The position numbers and the translations under genes were made by a program. Below are positions 49,977-61,476 of a stretch of DNA of 64,000 nt, piece after piece. Position 1 is the first letter of the stretch, and each line of letters opens with the position of its first letter. This DNA is from Gyrodactylus bullatarudis (Eukaryota; Platyhelminthes; Monogenea; Gyrodactylidea; Gyrodactylidae). The notes under the pieces were generated by a model. It was not told the origin of the DNA, did not search any database, and saw only the letters and a program-made list of their open reading frames with translations. The DNA lies in assembly GCA_012064415.1 (NCBI GenBank), contig SSNU01000247.1, forward strand, positions 1,736,629-1,800,628. Direction: 5' to 3'.

Positions 49977-52900
49977 TCAAACATCTTTTCCCTGTATTTG
50001 TTCTTTCCATAACTTTGAATATCTGAAAAAGCAAATTTTGGATTCTCGAAAAATTCAGTCATCTGAACTCTGGTTTGGGTGGCTATTGAGGTGATACATC
50101 TTTTTCATGCGTTTTTTTATTAAACCGATGAACTTATCTTATTCAGGGATAATCTCTATTGGTATTGTATCTTGACAATTTTAAAGGATTCGTATTCTCA
50201 GACCTCAAAAACATTATTTAAGATATACAGACGATTTCATGGTCATTATTCCATATGAAAAAGATCCAAATGATGTTTATCACACTCGATACCTATAAAA
50301 CCTTTAACATTCCTTCACATGAATAAGGTGCAGAAATTTTTTCATCAATTAATCCTTCCAGTAAACTTCTGCCCTTGAAAGAATTCATTAGACTATGTTG
50401 TAGAGCTGTCTCCTCGGCACCCCCAGAACAGCATTTTTCATGACTTAACCCACAACACTCAGTCCAGTCTGAATCTCCCTATCAAATTCGAAACAATTCT
50501 CGATAATCGATTTAACAGGGACTACCACCTCAATAAGCATTAGGTCAACCTCAATTCGTTCAGACCTCAATGCACGAAAAAGATTGCCAACTGCCTTCCT
50601 GACAAACAAGGAAAATCACCACTCTGGCCAAGCAGCAACAACTGCATCCGCCCCAAACGACTTTTTCGTAAATGTCTTTTTACAAGGAACCTAACCCAAA
50701 TCATGCCCACAAAAGAAAATACTAATTTTCCAACTACAACGTATCAATGTTTACCTATTTATCACTATCCTATTCGAATTAATAAAGAAAAGATGTAACC
50801 TCAAGAATGGATAACCATAAAAATCACGTCAATTCCGAAAACTGGGTAGCCCTTCCAACACGGCCTCTGTGATAAAAAGAGCACATCTTCTAATGTCTAA
50901 CATGGATTCTTGAACATCTTTAATTAATCCTTTAAAATTAGCACTAGTCTCTCATTATTGTGTTAATTTTAACTTCTTAAACTCTTTAAGTTTACTTTTA
51001 TATTTATTAATTTTTGGTTTCTGCGAAATATGGAACTTGTTTATGGCTGGTTTTAAAATTTTGAATCTTATTTTGCTCCAAGATACGCAAATTTCTGTTT
51101 ATTATTTAGTCCAACTCTACTGTATATTTGTTCGTGTCGAAAAGTATCTACAAACTCTTATTGCGGTTACGTTCATTTTTTAAAATGCTCAAGGTATAAT
51201 CTAATCTTACTTTCAAGTGCTTTCTTGATAAATGTCTTGCCGTCATTGGGGTATCTTTAAAGCATCAATTAATTATCGCATCAAGATTATTTGGCAAACT
51301 ATCATCATTGAGAGCATTATCAACAATTTACAAGAAAATCCCCCCTGTGATTGCAGGATGAAAAGTCCTCCGGATTTTCGGTGAAATTTCACAGTAGTAG
51401 TTTAGTGCTTCTAACCATTGGAGCACATCTTGATGTTTTGAGGGTAAGAGGTAAAGCCAAAATCAATCCTAGCGTATTACAAATTTTAAAAAAATGAGAA
51501 AATCTTTGGTAAAATTACAAGCGAATAAAAGAGAAATTAAATTTTTTTCCAAAACTCAAGAATAGTATCATTGACCTATTATATGTGCACTTTTAATATA
51601 TTACGCTGAAAAAATATGACACTTGAGCAGTGAAAAATTTTAATCCATACGCTCACAGTGATTTTTGAGAAATAGATCTCTCTGATTCGACTTTTGAAAG
51701 GGTTATTTGAATTTTTCTGACTCAGACAATGTCTGAGAAACCTTTTCAATGTGATAAGCTGCTAAATGAACGAAACCCCGTTTTTTCATTATTATGCAGT
51801 GAGAATTTTCATAGACCACTGGATTATTTCTATCGAATTTTATTTTACCAACTCATTATTGTTGAACTGAGCATCAAAAAAAATTCGTTGGATCAAAAAA
51901 TGACCTAATTTTTTACCAATAACTTCTGAACTAAAAATAATTGCGTTAAAAAAAGTGTAGATTCTTTATCAGCGTATTCCCAAACCAAAGGTTAGACATA
52001 AGATTGAATGCGAATCATGAAAAAAAGCTCTTTGGAACTTTAAGGGTTAAAATTCAGAGTGAAATGGTATTCGAAGAGTATTGGAAATTGAAATTTTCAG
52101 AACAGACAAACTAGCTAGAATTAGGACATGGATTTCAGCCCAAAAGTCAGATCTCTTTCCTAATCAAGGTAGAAAACACATGTGATAGAGTTTTTCACTA
52201 ACTTGCCATTCTCAATAGTCAACAGGGAGTTGTGATCGCCCCTCTCGACTATCTCCCCTAGATTCATGACCAAGATTTGTTTACAATTGACAACAGTCGA
52301 CAGACGATGGGCAATGACAAGACTGGTCTTTTCACTCGACAAATTATCCAATGCCTTTTGAATGTTCTTCTCGGTGGTGGTGTCAAGGGAACTGGTTGCC
52401 TCGTCGAGAAGGATGATCTTTGGTGCCTTCAGGAGGGTCCTGGCAATTGCGATACGTTGTTTCTCGCCGCCGCTCAACTTGAGGCCACGCTCACCAACTA
52501 CGGTGGAGTAGCCCTGGGGGAAAACAGTCATGATTTTATCGTGGATCTCTGCCTTTTTACTGGCCTCAAAGATTTCTTCGTTTGTAGCTGTACATCTACC
52601 ATATCGGATATTGTACATGAGATCATTGTTGAAGAGTACCGTGTCCTGGGGCACAACTCCAATAGCATTCCTTAGGGACTTCAGTGTGACATCTCTAATG
52701 TTCTGTCCATCAATGAGAATTTCACCAGAGTTTACGTCGTAGAAGCGAAATAGCAACTTCATAACTGTACTCTTTCCACTACCTGTCTCGCCAACCAGGG
52801 CCAGGGACTGGCCTGCCTCAGCAATAAAGGAGATGTTCTTGAGCACCATCCGGCTAGAGAAATGAAGATTAAAATGCAAAGTTTAACGTGTAACATATTA

Positions 52901-55900
52901 TTCAGTGTTTTTGTCAACAAACTATAATAAGATTCAATTCAGTACGTAGTTAGTTCATCCTTGCAATTAATTGCTTTCTCAAATGTGTGATATTTAGCTT
53001 GACGTCCCAGAACTCTGATGTTTTGTGGAAAATAGAAATATATCAATTTGAAGTAACGTGGTTTTCATCTTTGGATGTTTGGTTATCGTTACTCGATTAG
53101 GACTTTATATTTACCATCTTCCGTCATTTATATGGGAGAGTTGGTAGCTAGAATCTAGTTGCTATTTAGTACAAAAATCACCTCAAATATGAGAAAGCAT
53201 TCATTCGAATCACTCACTGCTAAGATAACACTTTCAGCTTTTGTACTTGCAGCAGGCATAAAGATTATATTTCAAAAATAAATGACATGAACCAACAGTT
53301 TGTTTTTGCACTGTCAACCATAAGAAACCATTTTTTTGTAATGCAATAATTTCTTATTTATTAATATTGACTCAAAAGTAGTAGAAATTTTTTTAAAGTC
53401 ATAGGACTCAAAAAAGTGCTTTTTTTAAGCGCCTATGAATGAGTTTTTTAGGTTATATTTTTGATGCTCTAGTTATCACTCACGTTTCTCATTGAGCACT
53501 CACTCGGGTCTATAGCCAAATGTAACATTTCTGAATTCTATTATTCCTTTGGTGATTATGAGATCTTTTGCATCGGGCTTCTCGACTACATCAACCAAAG
53601 TTTTCAACAGGTCAAACATATTTTCCATATCGACAATATTGGATTGTACAGTCCTAGGGGAGATGTTGAAAGGATCATTTTTATAGAGAGGTTTAATAAC
53701 TGATAATGGCTTACATGTAAATGTTTCCAAGAATGTTTAGGGGTAAGTACAACTGCATGACATATGTACAGAACAAGATGAAATCACCAACCGACAATTT
53801 ACCCATGACAACATCATGTACACAGACCAATGTACCCACCAACATTCCAATTAAAATTATCAATGTCTGAGATGAATTCAGTAAGTTGAGGGCAGCTTCA
53901 TTCTTCCAGTTGGCTTTTTGTTGGTTCATAACATTGTCTCGATATTGATTCAGCTCAAATTCTTCACCGTTGTAGTATTTGACCTTGGTAAACGATAGAG
54001 TGCATTAATACAAATTATTTCTGTGCTAAAATTTTAAACACGCATTTTCCTCGCGCGTGTTTTGGATTTGATCTAGTGTCATCAAAGATGCCTGATTCAA
54101 ACAGCTCTCTCGAACTACATTTATTGAGAATCTGAAAATCAGGTTATTGAGCACCTCAGATAATCCCATGCGAAAGATAGGATCACAGTCAATGAATTAA
54201 TTAATAGTAGTATTTGAAACTGTAACAATTAGAGACTGCCGAACTTGGAATGGACATAAATGCCAATGGCACATCCTGGCACATTGTGATAAAATGAAAT
54301 GTTGGGCCAGGATATCTAACCAATTTTATGAATTGTGGCAAGAATGTGAATCTGATTTGGAATTACCAGTACTTATTTGAGGAAAAAAGAGTTTGGTTGT
54401 GCGCATATTTTCAGATGTGGTGTTGAATTTAGGCACGAGAGGTCTGAAATTAAAATTGCGGAGTCACACTTTTGGTTAAATTATTTTGAGTAATTGTTAC
54501 GAAATTCGCTTAAAACTCATAATATAAAATTCTTAGGAGTCTTAAAGATTTATTAACTTATTGGGGAAACGTATAAAAGTATATAAAAAGTCTTCTTGGG
54601 TTTGATAATTATAAGGAGGTCTGGAGAGCATCATTTAGAGGATAGAATGTAACACTTACAGTCTCAAAATTGAGCAATGAGTCGACAGCATGTGCATTGG
54701 TGATATTCTCCAGGTTGTTCATTTCACGACGGAGTTTCTTCCTCCACTTGGTTATAATGATTGTTACAGCTGGGAGAATGCAAGAGTTAAATTCATGTTC
54801 TTAAGATTGCTTACAAAAGTAGATGGCCATAGTGATGAGGACAATGATGCCATAGGCTATGTTCAGGTAGGCAGAAAAGTAGATAATACCGGTCAAAATA
54901 TCAATAATGATAGGAAGAAAGCCAAAAGCAATGTAATAGATAATGTTTGATACGGAGGATGTTCCTCGATCAATAATCCGCAACATTTCACCAGTCTTAC
55001 GAGACAAGTGCCATTTCATCGATAGCCTAAACAAAGCAACAATTACATAATGAAAATAGAAAAAAATAGTAGTGCTTCTATAAGATGCTTGTTCGCAACA
55101 TTGGCAGAGAGGGACTCACGAATGTAAATGTTTGAAGATTTTCAAACTTAGTTCTCTAGTTGCATTCTGGTCAACAGGTATCCAAAGTATATTTCTGGCC
55201 CCGGTGAGAAAACCAGATCCAATAGATCCAAGACCCTGAAGAGAACGAAGGAACATCCAAATTAGAACAAGATCCCAACGAAACTCGAGGACATTGGCAT
55301 AAACTTCTTCCCATGAAAACCCCTTGTTGTTGAATCCGATGCCGAGCTCTACCAAAGACGTGTTCAATCCAGAAGGAGTGAGACTGTTTACTATGTCCCT
55401 GTAGAATATTGGAGTGAAAATGTTTGTGACTCTGCCGGCCACAAGGAGAAGGATGCAAATGAGGACTCTGAACTTGAGCAGAAACTCTCCTCTCGGCCAA
55501 ATGAAATCGGAGAGAAATTGGAGATTCTTCACTCGCTGAGAGAAACGTATACTTCTGGCTGGCATGGCCGAGTTCTCTTGAATGTCAATTTCCAATTGCC
55601 GATAATAGAGATCCAAGTTTGGCAGCCCTGGAGCCTTCAATCCAATCACAAAGATGAGGAGGATGATGAAATACTTGATGATCCATACCGTAAAGTTGAT
55701 GATATCGGCAGTACTAATTTAGCAGAAACATTACTTGCAAGACAACTTACTCTGAGAGCGACCACCAGAATTCCCTGTTGTGCAGGGATGCCAGAGGTAT
55801 ATTTACCAGAATCAAGGCGAATATCCAATAAGTTAAGAGCAGTAATCCATGGCCGTGACTAGGAATACTTGGCAATCGAGAGGAGCACTCAAGGTACAAA

Positions 55901-56253
55901 GTTACCACGACCACAATCCAACTTATCGAGCAGCCAAGGCACTCAAAGATCTGATAGCCAAGCAAGGAAAATGACTCGTTAATAAAGTTTTGCACGACAA
56001 GGTTGACTAGAAAAACCACAATCAGAAGCAAGTGAAGGATCCATTGCATCCTATACAGCCCGTTGGAGTTGCGAACAATCGCTGTTTGGTAAGGAAAGGC
56101 ATATCTTTTATAGAATATAATCTCTGTAAGGCATGGGATGAGGGCCAAACTTGAGAGAATGAGCGTGCTAATTGTCGAAGTGAAGCATATGCTCAGCCCG
56201 TCTTTAGTCCAAGGAGTAAAGGGAGAGGCATTATTTGGGCAAAATTCAAGCAT
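49977..56253 (-). CDS. ABCB6: ABCB6/HMT-1-like ABC half transporter, full length
   Basis: Exons: 56253-55751, 55713-55120, 55026-54815, 54769-54660, 53983-53715, 53653-53504, 52853-52203 and 50022-49977; product 844 aa (human ABCB6 842). Family members are porphyrin or heavy-metal-conjugate half transporters of organelle and plasma membranes. Visible features: an N-terminal hydrophobic TMD0, the ABC membrane domain ([32 protein letters not shown] motif here [13 protein letters not shown]), Walker [11 protein letters not shown]-loop VVPQDTVLF, signature LSGGEKQR, Walker [13 protein letters not shown] and H-loop VIAHRLST. The last exon ([14 protein letters not shown]) is separated by a 2.2-kb intron; it was placed by matching the paralogue's last exon. 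Intron 1 is 37 nt. The tandem copy downstream lacks most of the ATPase core. Confidence 0.92.
50023..52202. other. Intron 7 of the full-length ABCB6-like gene (2.2 kb)
   Basis: The paralogue's equivalent intron is only 264 bp, so about 1.9 kb was gained here or lost there. Around 50330-50830 the base composition is less A/T-rich and plus-strand reading gives broken peptide-like runs (for example [20 protein letters not shown]), which may be a decayed coding insertion. No intact domain is recognisable. Confidence 0.45.
53984..54659. other. Intron 4 of the full-length ABCB6-like gene
   Basis: 676 bp against 201 bp in the paralogue, with little shared sequence except near the splice sites. No feature recognised. 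Confidence 0.45.
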
Positions 56254-56324
56254 GTGCGAATTTTATGAAATTGCTAGGTAAAACAACTGGACTAGTCATT
56301 GTTAGCGACAATTTGTTAATCGTA
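54934..56324. repeat. 1,391-bp block identical to 48115-49505
   Basis: Mirror entry of the identical block in the tandem paralogue; ends at GTTAATCGTA 5' of the gene, after which the flanks diverge (here an ATACGATTATCGTAT inverted motif follows). Confidence 0.9.
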
Positions 56325-56632
56325 ATACGATTATCGTATTGCATTAATTTTTTGTTTCGAAATTCGAAGTTAATTTAACAGGTAAATTTCATCTCTCTAC
56401 TAGTGTCCTTTCAATTAAGTCTCTGGACTAATCATAGTTAATCGTATAGTAGTAATTTTTGTTTCAAGTTAATTTTGCATCTAAATTTCAAATTTTTATC
56501 TTGAAGACTTTTTCTACTAGGACTCATTAATAGTTTAACATACTCGAAAATTTAGTAAAACTAACTGACGTAGCTAAAAAAATAGTATCATATCAAAATT
56601 CATTTTTATTTATTAAATAATTCGTTGATTAG
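56325..56632. other. Gap between ABCB6-like gene start and Polo kinase end
   Basis: About 300 bp of A/T-rich DNA with loosely repeated AATTTTTGTTTC- and AGTTAAT-like words. Holds the ABCB6 promoter and the Polo kinase 3' UTR; no clear element. Confidence 0.4.
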
Positions 56633-58461
56633 CTAGACTCTTTCCTTCTTTTTAGCAGGGGAAAGTCTCTTTTTAGTAGATGTCTCGAATTTCTTTTGTA
56701 AATCTTCTAACAAATTGATTGAGTAGATTATCTTGTCATTAATTTTTTCGGTGAGACCACACTTCTCAAGGGACTTGATTGGAAATGTGTTAAACTCTTG
56801 ATTCTCATTAATAAATGTAATAGCAGAAAGGAGCGGGCACATAATAAGCTTGAAATGATCGCCAAAGAAATTAACTTGAGTTGTGCCATTAGAGAGAAAG
56901 AATACAATTGCTTTATCAGCTCTCATCCAAGTGACTAAGAAGGGTAAGCGGACCATATTATCAGAATCTTTTCTCACTATATGATTGCCAGTCTAGAATA
57001 GGACGGATAAGTTTTTTCAATGATTTACAATTTTGAAATAGAATTAAAATATCTAACCTTGAGTAGATTTTCGTACATGTAATTCTTGAAACTAGTCAAG
57101 AGCTCTATTCTCTTTTCAAGAAAATCAGGATGGTCAGATATGGTGTAAAGTTTTTCTTTACCATGCGAGTCTATATATTGTAGGTTATGCTTGTCCTTTG
57201 TCATCAAGAGAATAGTTTCGTCATTGAATAGAACTCCGGTTGAATTATCACACAATTCGTAACCAAGACCATATTTGTCTGAGTAGTCTACCCAACGAGA
57301 TATCCAGAAAATTGGAGCCGAAACCGGATTTTCATAATCATAGAGAGCATCGGCAGATGGGATAATGGAGATTTTTCTGCTTAGATCGGTCAACTGCTCC
57401 CGCATGCTGATCAAATGCCTGGGGAGACTACTCATGTCTGGTTCGATAAGCCTAGCCTCTCCCTTTGGTGGGGATGCAACATTATTCATCTGGGCCAAAG
57501 GTACACGAAGCTGATCGAATCTGGGTTCAGTCGTAAGAACAGATTCTGGTAAACATTCCGGAGTATACTCTTCAAAGAATGGATTATCAAGTACATTGAA
57601 CATCGAGGGTCTGTTGGCAGGTTCAGCATGCAATAAAGAAGAAATAAGTACTGAAGCTTTGTACGAAACAGTGCTAGGAATGCGATAAGAATTCGTTTTA
57701 ATTAGCTTGTAAGTCTCTTGCAGATCTTGGGTCTCAAATGGGGGTTTACCGACCAAAAAAGTGTAGAGAATACAACCCAAAGACCAAATATCCACCTCGA
57801 AACGATGGCCTGATTTGTTTAGAATCTCAGGGGCTATATAATTTGGAGTACCGCACATGGTAGTCTTTTTGTCATCCTTATCTTTCACAGTTGTTGCAAG
57901 ACCAAAATCTCCGATCTTGACTCTCAATTCAGAGTTGAGAAAAAGATTTGCTAATTTTAAATCACGGTGGATAATATTGAGTGAGTGAAGGTATTGGCAC
58001 CCTGAAACAATTTGTTTCACAAAGTATCGAGTCTCAGGCTCAGTAATAACAGAGCGACGCTTGTGGAGTTCCATAAGGGTCTAAATAGGTTAGAATTCAT
58101 AATATTTTACCTTTTTATTACACATCTCAAGAATGATGTATACGAAATTTGCATCATCAAAATATGAAATGAACTCTACAATATTCTCATGTTTGAGAGA
58201 CCGATGAATGAGAATTTCCTGTTTCATCTTATCTTTCTGCTGTTGTTTTGACAAGTTTGCTTTGTTGACAACCTTACCAGCATAGGATACTTTATTTTTC
58301 TCATCGTAAAATTCATAGCATTTAGCAAAACCACCCTAAAATATAAAAATTAGGCTTACTCTGCCAAGTAAGTTTTTTCTATGATAATTGACGTTGAGTT
58401 TTTGACAATAAAGCACTAAAGGAGGGGCTTTATCCTTGGCTGAGGAGGAAGCAGAAGGCAT
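56633..58461 (-). CDS. PLK1: Polo-like kinase (PLK1/polo)
   Basis: Exons: 58461-58360, 58335-58111, 58080-57058 and 56992-56633; 569 aa (Drosophila polo 576, human 603). A mitotic Ser/Thr kinase acting at centrosomes, kinetochores and midbody. Kinase domain: glycine loop [12 protein letters not shown], Lys in [24 protein letters not shown], activation loop TTMCGTPNY with the phosphorylatable Thr, and [17 protein letters not shown]. Polo-box domain: [19 protein letters not shown] with the ligand-binding Trp, then [14 protein letters not shown], whose His and Lys are the phosphopeptide pincer. Intron 1 is 24 nt and interrupts the glycine loop; read through, it gives a stop. Intron 2 is 30 nt, intron 3 is 65. 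The N-terminus before the kinase core is short (about 30 aa). It lies head to head with the AMPK gamma gene, 146 bp apart. Confidence 0.95.
58336..58359 (-). other. 24-nt spliceosomal-type intron in the Polo kinase gene
   Basis: Minus-strand sequence starts GTAAGCC and ends TATATTTTAG. Removal joins GGC AGA to GGT GGT in frame, giving LLGR-GGFAKC, the conserved kinase glycine loop. Retention adds VSLIFIF and a TAG stop. The length is counted directly. Confidence 0.8.
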
Positions 58462-58607
58462 TTTCAATTAAATTTTAAAGCGCCCAGATATTCCGGTAGA
58501 GTTTAGGATTTTTAAACAAAAATTAAATTCAATTGAAGTTTAAATAGTCACTCTGCCACTAAATTGATAATAAATTTAATCGAGTCTGATTTTCCCGTTT
58601 ATAGAAT
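58462..58607. promoter_or_regulatory. Divergent Polo kinase/AMPK gamma promoter interval
   Basis: 146 bp between ATGs. The AMPK gamma ATG is preceded by TTTCCCGTTTATAG three bases upstream, a credible 3' splice site, so its 5' end may be spliced on. Confidence 0.4.
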
Positions 58608-59926
58608 ATGACTAGTGGAGAGAGAATTTTCCTCGTTAAACAAACTTCAAAAAAAGTAAAATGTTATTAAGTTAAATTATTTCAGGATACTTCAAGTTCT
58701 TTCTCTCTTCGACCATTCAGTAAGTTCTTAACATTAAGAAGATCAGCTAATATCAATCATTGTTACAAGGATTTTTTCGAGAATCACTCTTGTTATGACT
58801 TAATACCTCTTAGCGCTAAACTAATTGTATTCGACATAACTCTCAATGTAAATTATTTTTCTCAATTGTGTCAAAGGTTACAAAGGCGTTTTACGCTCTC
58901 GTTTACAACAGCGTGAGGGTGGCTACTCTCTGGGATCCAGAAAAACAAGAATATGTGGGAATGTTGACTATAACAGATTTTATTCGAATACTTACACATA
59001 ACAAGAATAGGGAGATTTCTTTAGAAGAAATTGAAAATAACCAAATCAAACAATGGAGAGAAATACTTAATGATCAGAATAAAGAGTTGATCTACGTGAC
59101 GCCAGAACAAAGTCTTTTAGATTCGATACAGCAGTTGTTGCAAATGAATGTGCATAGACTTCCTGTGATTGACAAGATATCTGGAAATCCTCTTCATATT
59201 ATGACACACAAGAGAATCTTGAAATATCTTCATATGAATATGCATAATTTACCAATGCCATCATTCATGTTAAAAACTCTCGAAGAACTAGATTGTCTGG
59301 GAACGAGAAATAATGTAGCAAAAATTCACAAGGATACAGTGATTTTTGATGCAATGAAAACATTTCTGGAAAAAAGAGTATCAGCTCTCCCAGTTGTTGA
59401 ACATGAAACTGACAAGTTGGTAGATATTTACGCAAAATTTGATGTTATAGTAAGTTTTTTCCAACAAATTTAATCAATTAAATAGAATTTAGCTGCCACG
59501 AGAACATATCAAAATCTTGATATAACAGTTCATGAAGCTCTTAGTTATAGAAGGCAGGTAATTAAATGAATACATATTTTTTTCTGCAAATATTTGTCAA
59601 ATTTCATGTTTATTACTTTTAGCATTTTACTGGAGTTTCTACTTGTAAACTATCGAATACTCTCAAGGAGATTATTGATCAGATAGTTGAAGCTGAAGTG
59701 AGTATTCTTTATGCTGACTGTGTAACAAATTTTATGTAAATTACATGATGTAATTGAAAAAATACGAAACCTAAAGGTTTTAAACCTTATCCTTTTTGTC
59801 ATTGAATTCTAACAAGGTTAAAATTACTTTTAACAGGTTCACCGTTTGGTACTCGTTGATGAGGCAAGTAGAGTTCTTGGAATTGTTTCTCTGTCAGACA
59901 TTCTTCGATTTTTGACCTGTAATTAA
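58608..59926 (+). CDS. PRKAG: AMP-activated protein kinase gamma subunit
   Basis: Exons: 58608-58655, 58686-58847, 58877-59449, 59486-59557, 59623-59697 and 59837-59926; 339 aa (human gamma-1 is 331). The subunit senses AMP/ADP/ATP through four CBS repeats and controls AMPK. Landmarks: CYDLIPLSAKLIVFD, then VRVATLWD and GMLTITDFIRIL (CBS1), NVHRLPVID and THKRILKYL (CBS2), VSALPVVE and VDIYAKFDVI (CBS3), VHRLVLVDE and GIVSLSDIL (CBS4). The Arg/His and Asp residues that bind nucleotide are largely present, though gamma-1's APLWD is ATLWD here. Introns 1-3 are 30, 29 and 36 nt; each join restores family sequence (DITLN-VTKAF, FDVI-NLAATRTY). The 16-residue first exon is less certain since it has no conserved match. 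Confidence 0.93.
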
Positions 59927-60430
59927 CTGACGATCGAGAAGTAACAGATTCAGCTATATCATGATTAAACTTTTAAGTAATATCAGATGTATTTCCAAAA
60001 GATTTTATTTTGAACCTTAATATTTATCAGAATAGATTAATGAATTAAAAATATTTTATTTTGACTTGATGCAAATCTTTTCATCTAAAACGAGTTAAGT
60101 TACTGAGCACATTAAATTACAAACAGACTCAATGATTTTGAGTCAGTATATGAGTAAAGCCAAATAGTTTCCTGAAAAGGTATTAAAACACATTTTGAGT
60201 TTTAGTCGCGTAGAAATATTTCTATTTGATTTCTAATAGAATCTCCATAATTTTGTATAAAAGCTCATATCTAAACAAAGATATAGTTACTGGAATGAGA
60301 AAAAATATTTCAATTAGATTCTAATCGAGTTAGAAAGTTATTCTTTGTTTTAATCAATAAACTATCCATTTTGGTAGGTCTTAATACATTTGCTCCGATT
60401 GGCCAGTATTGAATACTCTACTGTCAAATC
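59927..60430. other. AMPK gamma to NF-YA gap
   Basis: 504 bp, A/T-rich, no gene seen. ATTGG (reverse CCAAT) in GATTGGCC at 60397-60404 lies about 30 bp upstream of the NF-YA start; since NF-Y binds CCAAT, autoregulation is conceivable but unproven. Confidence 0.4.
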
Positions 60431-61277
60431 ATGTATGTGCAAATGACTTACTTTAATTCGTTCCTTATTAAACTATAATTATGATTTCAGGGAAAATTAT
60501 ATTCAAGCTAGCCAATTGGTTTCTTCTCAGTCAATCCTCCAACCATTGCAACAGCAACAACAGCAAATCGTCCTTGATTCTGGAGCAGCCAATCAATCTA
60601 CTACTTTTGCAATTCAAAATAGTGATGGTACTCTTATTCCTATCCAGCTCGCTAATTCAGCAAATGGCCAACAAATCATGTTTATTCTACCGAATAATCA
60701 AGCCACCGCCCAAACCCAACTTATTGCGCAGCCAATTACTAGTGTTGGTGGAACAACCATTGATAGTTCCGGGAATATTATCACAAGCAATATTGAAGAT
60801 GAAAATGCCCTTTTAGCTCAACAACAAGCCCAACTACAATCAGGTCAAATTCAGGTTATTCAAGCATCTGGAAATCAAACAGGATCTACACAGGTGAGTA
60901 AAATAATGTTTCAAAATTATTTCTCTTTTTCCAAGATTGATAAATTCTAAAATCACCTTAAGGTTGTTCATGTCAATTCATCGTCAGCTTTGGCTCAGAA
61001 TGCAAACAACAGCATTAGCGGTTCAGCTAACACTGTTAATTCTCAGCAAGTTGTCACTGCCTCATCTGGGCAAGGGGCGGAGGAACCTCTTTATGTGAAT
61101 GCAAAACAGTACCATCGAATTCTTAAAAGGAGAGCAGCTAGAGCAAAACTGGAGGCTGAAGGCAGAATACCGAAAGAAAGACAAAAATACCTTCACGAAT
61201 CGCGTCACAAACATGCTATGAACAGAATTAGGAGTTCTGGAGGCAGATTTTATTCATTGCCCAATAATAGGCAATGA
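60431..61277 (+). CDS. NFYA: NF-YA, CCAAT-binding factor subunit alpha, with split start codon
   Basis: Model: AT at 60431-60432, intron 60433-60490 (GTATGT...TTTCAG), then 60491-60893 and 60963-61277; 239 aa. The product starts [10 protein letters not shown]; vertebrate NF-YA starts MEQY, which supports the split ATG because no other in-frame ATG precedes the Gln-rich part. Residues from about 20 on are Gln-, Ser- and Thr-rich (transactivation type). The C-terminal core contains [20 protein letters not shown] (NF-YB/NF-YC binding), a linker, and [20 protein letters not shown], the DNA-binding helix with its His/Arg set, then GRFYS. Nothing follows the core except six residues, so the acidic C-terminal tail of vertebrate NF-YA is absent. 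Nuclear factor; poly(A) signal at 61433. Confidence 0.92.
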
Positions 61278-61432
61278 TTGTTTCAAGGAGATTTTTGTGA
61301 TATCGAATTATGACATTTCATGTTTTTGTATATAGACCTCAGCTTCTATATGAATTAATTTCTTGTGGTTTAATTTCACCGAGGTTAACTTAATTGCTTA
61401 ATTATAGTAAATGTATATATATTATAAATAAT

Positions 61433-61438
61433 AATAAA
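61433..61438 (+). terminator. Poly(A) signal AATAAA for NF-YA
   Basis: AATAAA 156 bp past the NF-YA stop, 39 bp before the convergent EMC10 stop. Confidence 0.5.
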
Positions 61439-61476
61439 ACCAAGATAAATAAACACATTATTACGCAAATTGAATG

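Noticed and set aside
58868..59473. AMPK gamma starting at the GTG at 58868 as a 201-aa protein
   Set aside because: That frame begins inside a 29-nt intron; upstream exons with CYDLIPLSAKLIVFD complete the first CBS repeat.
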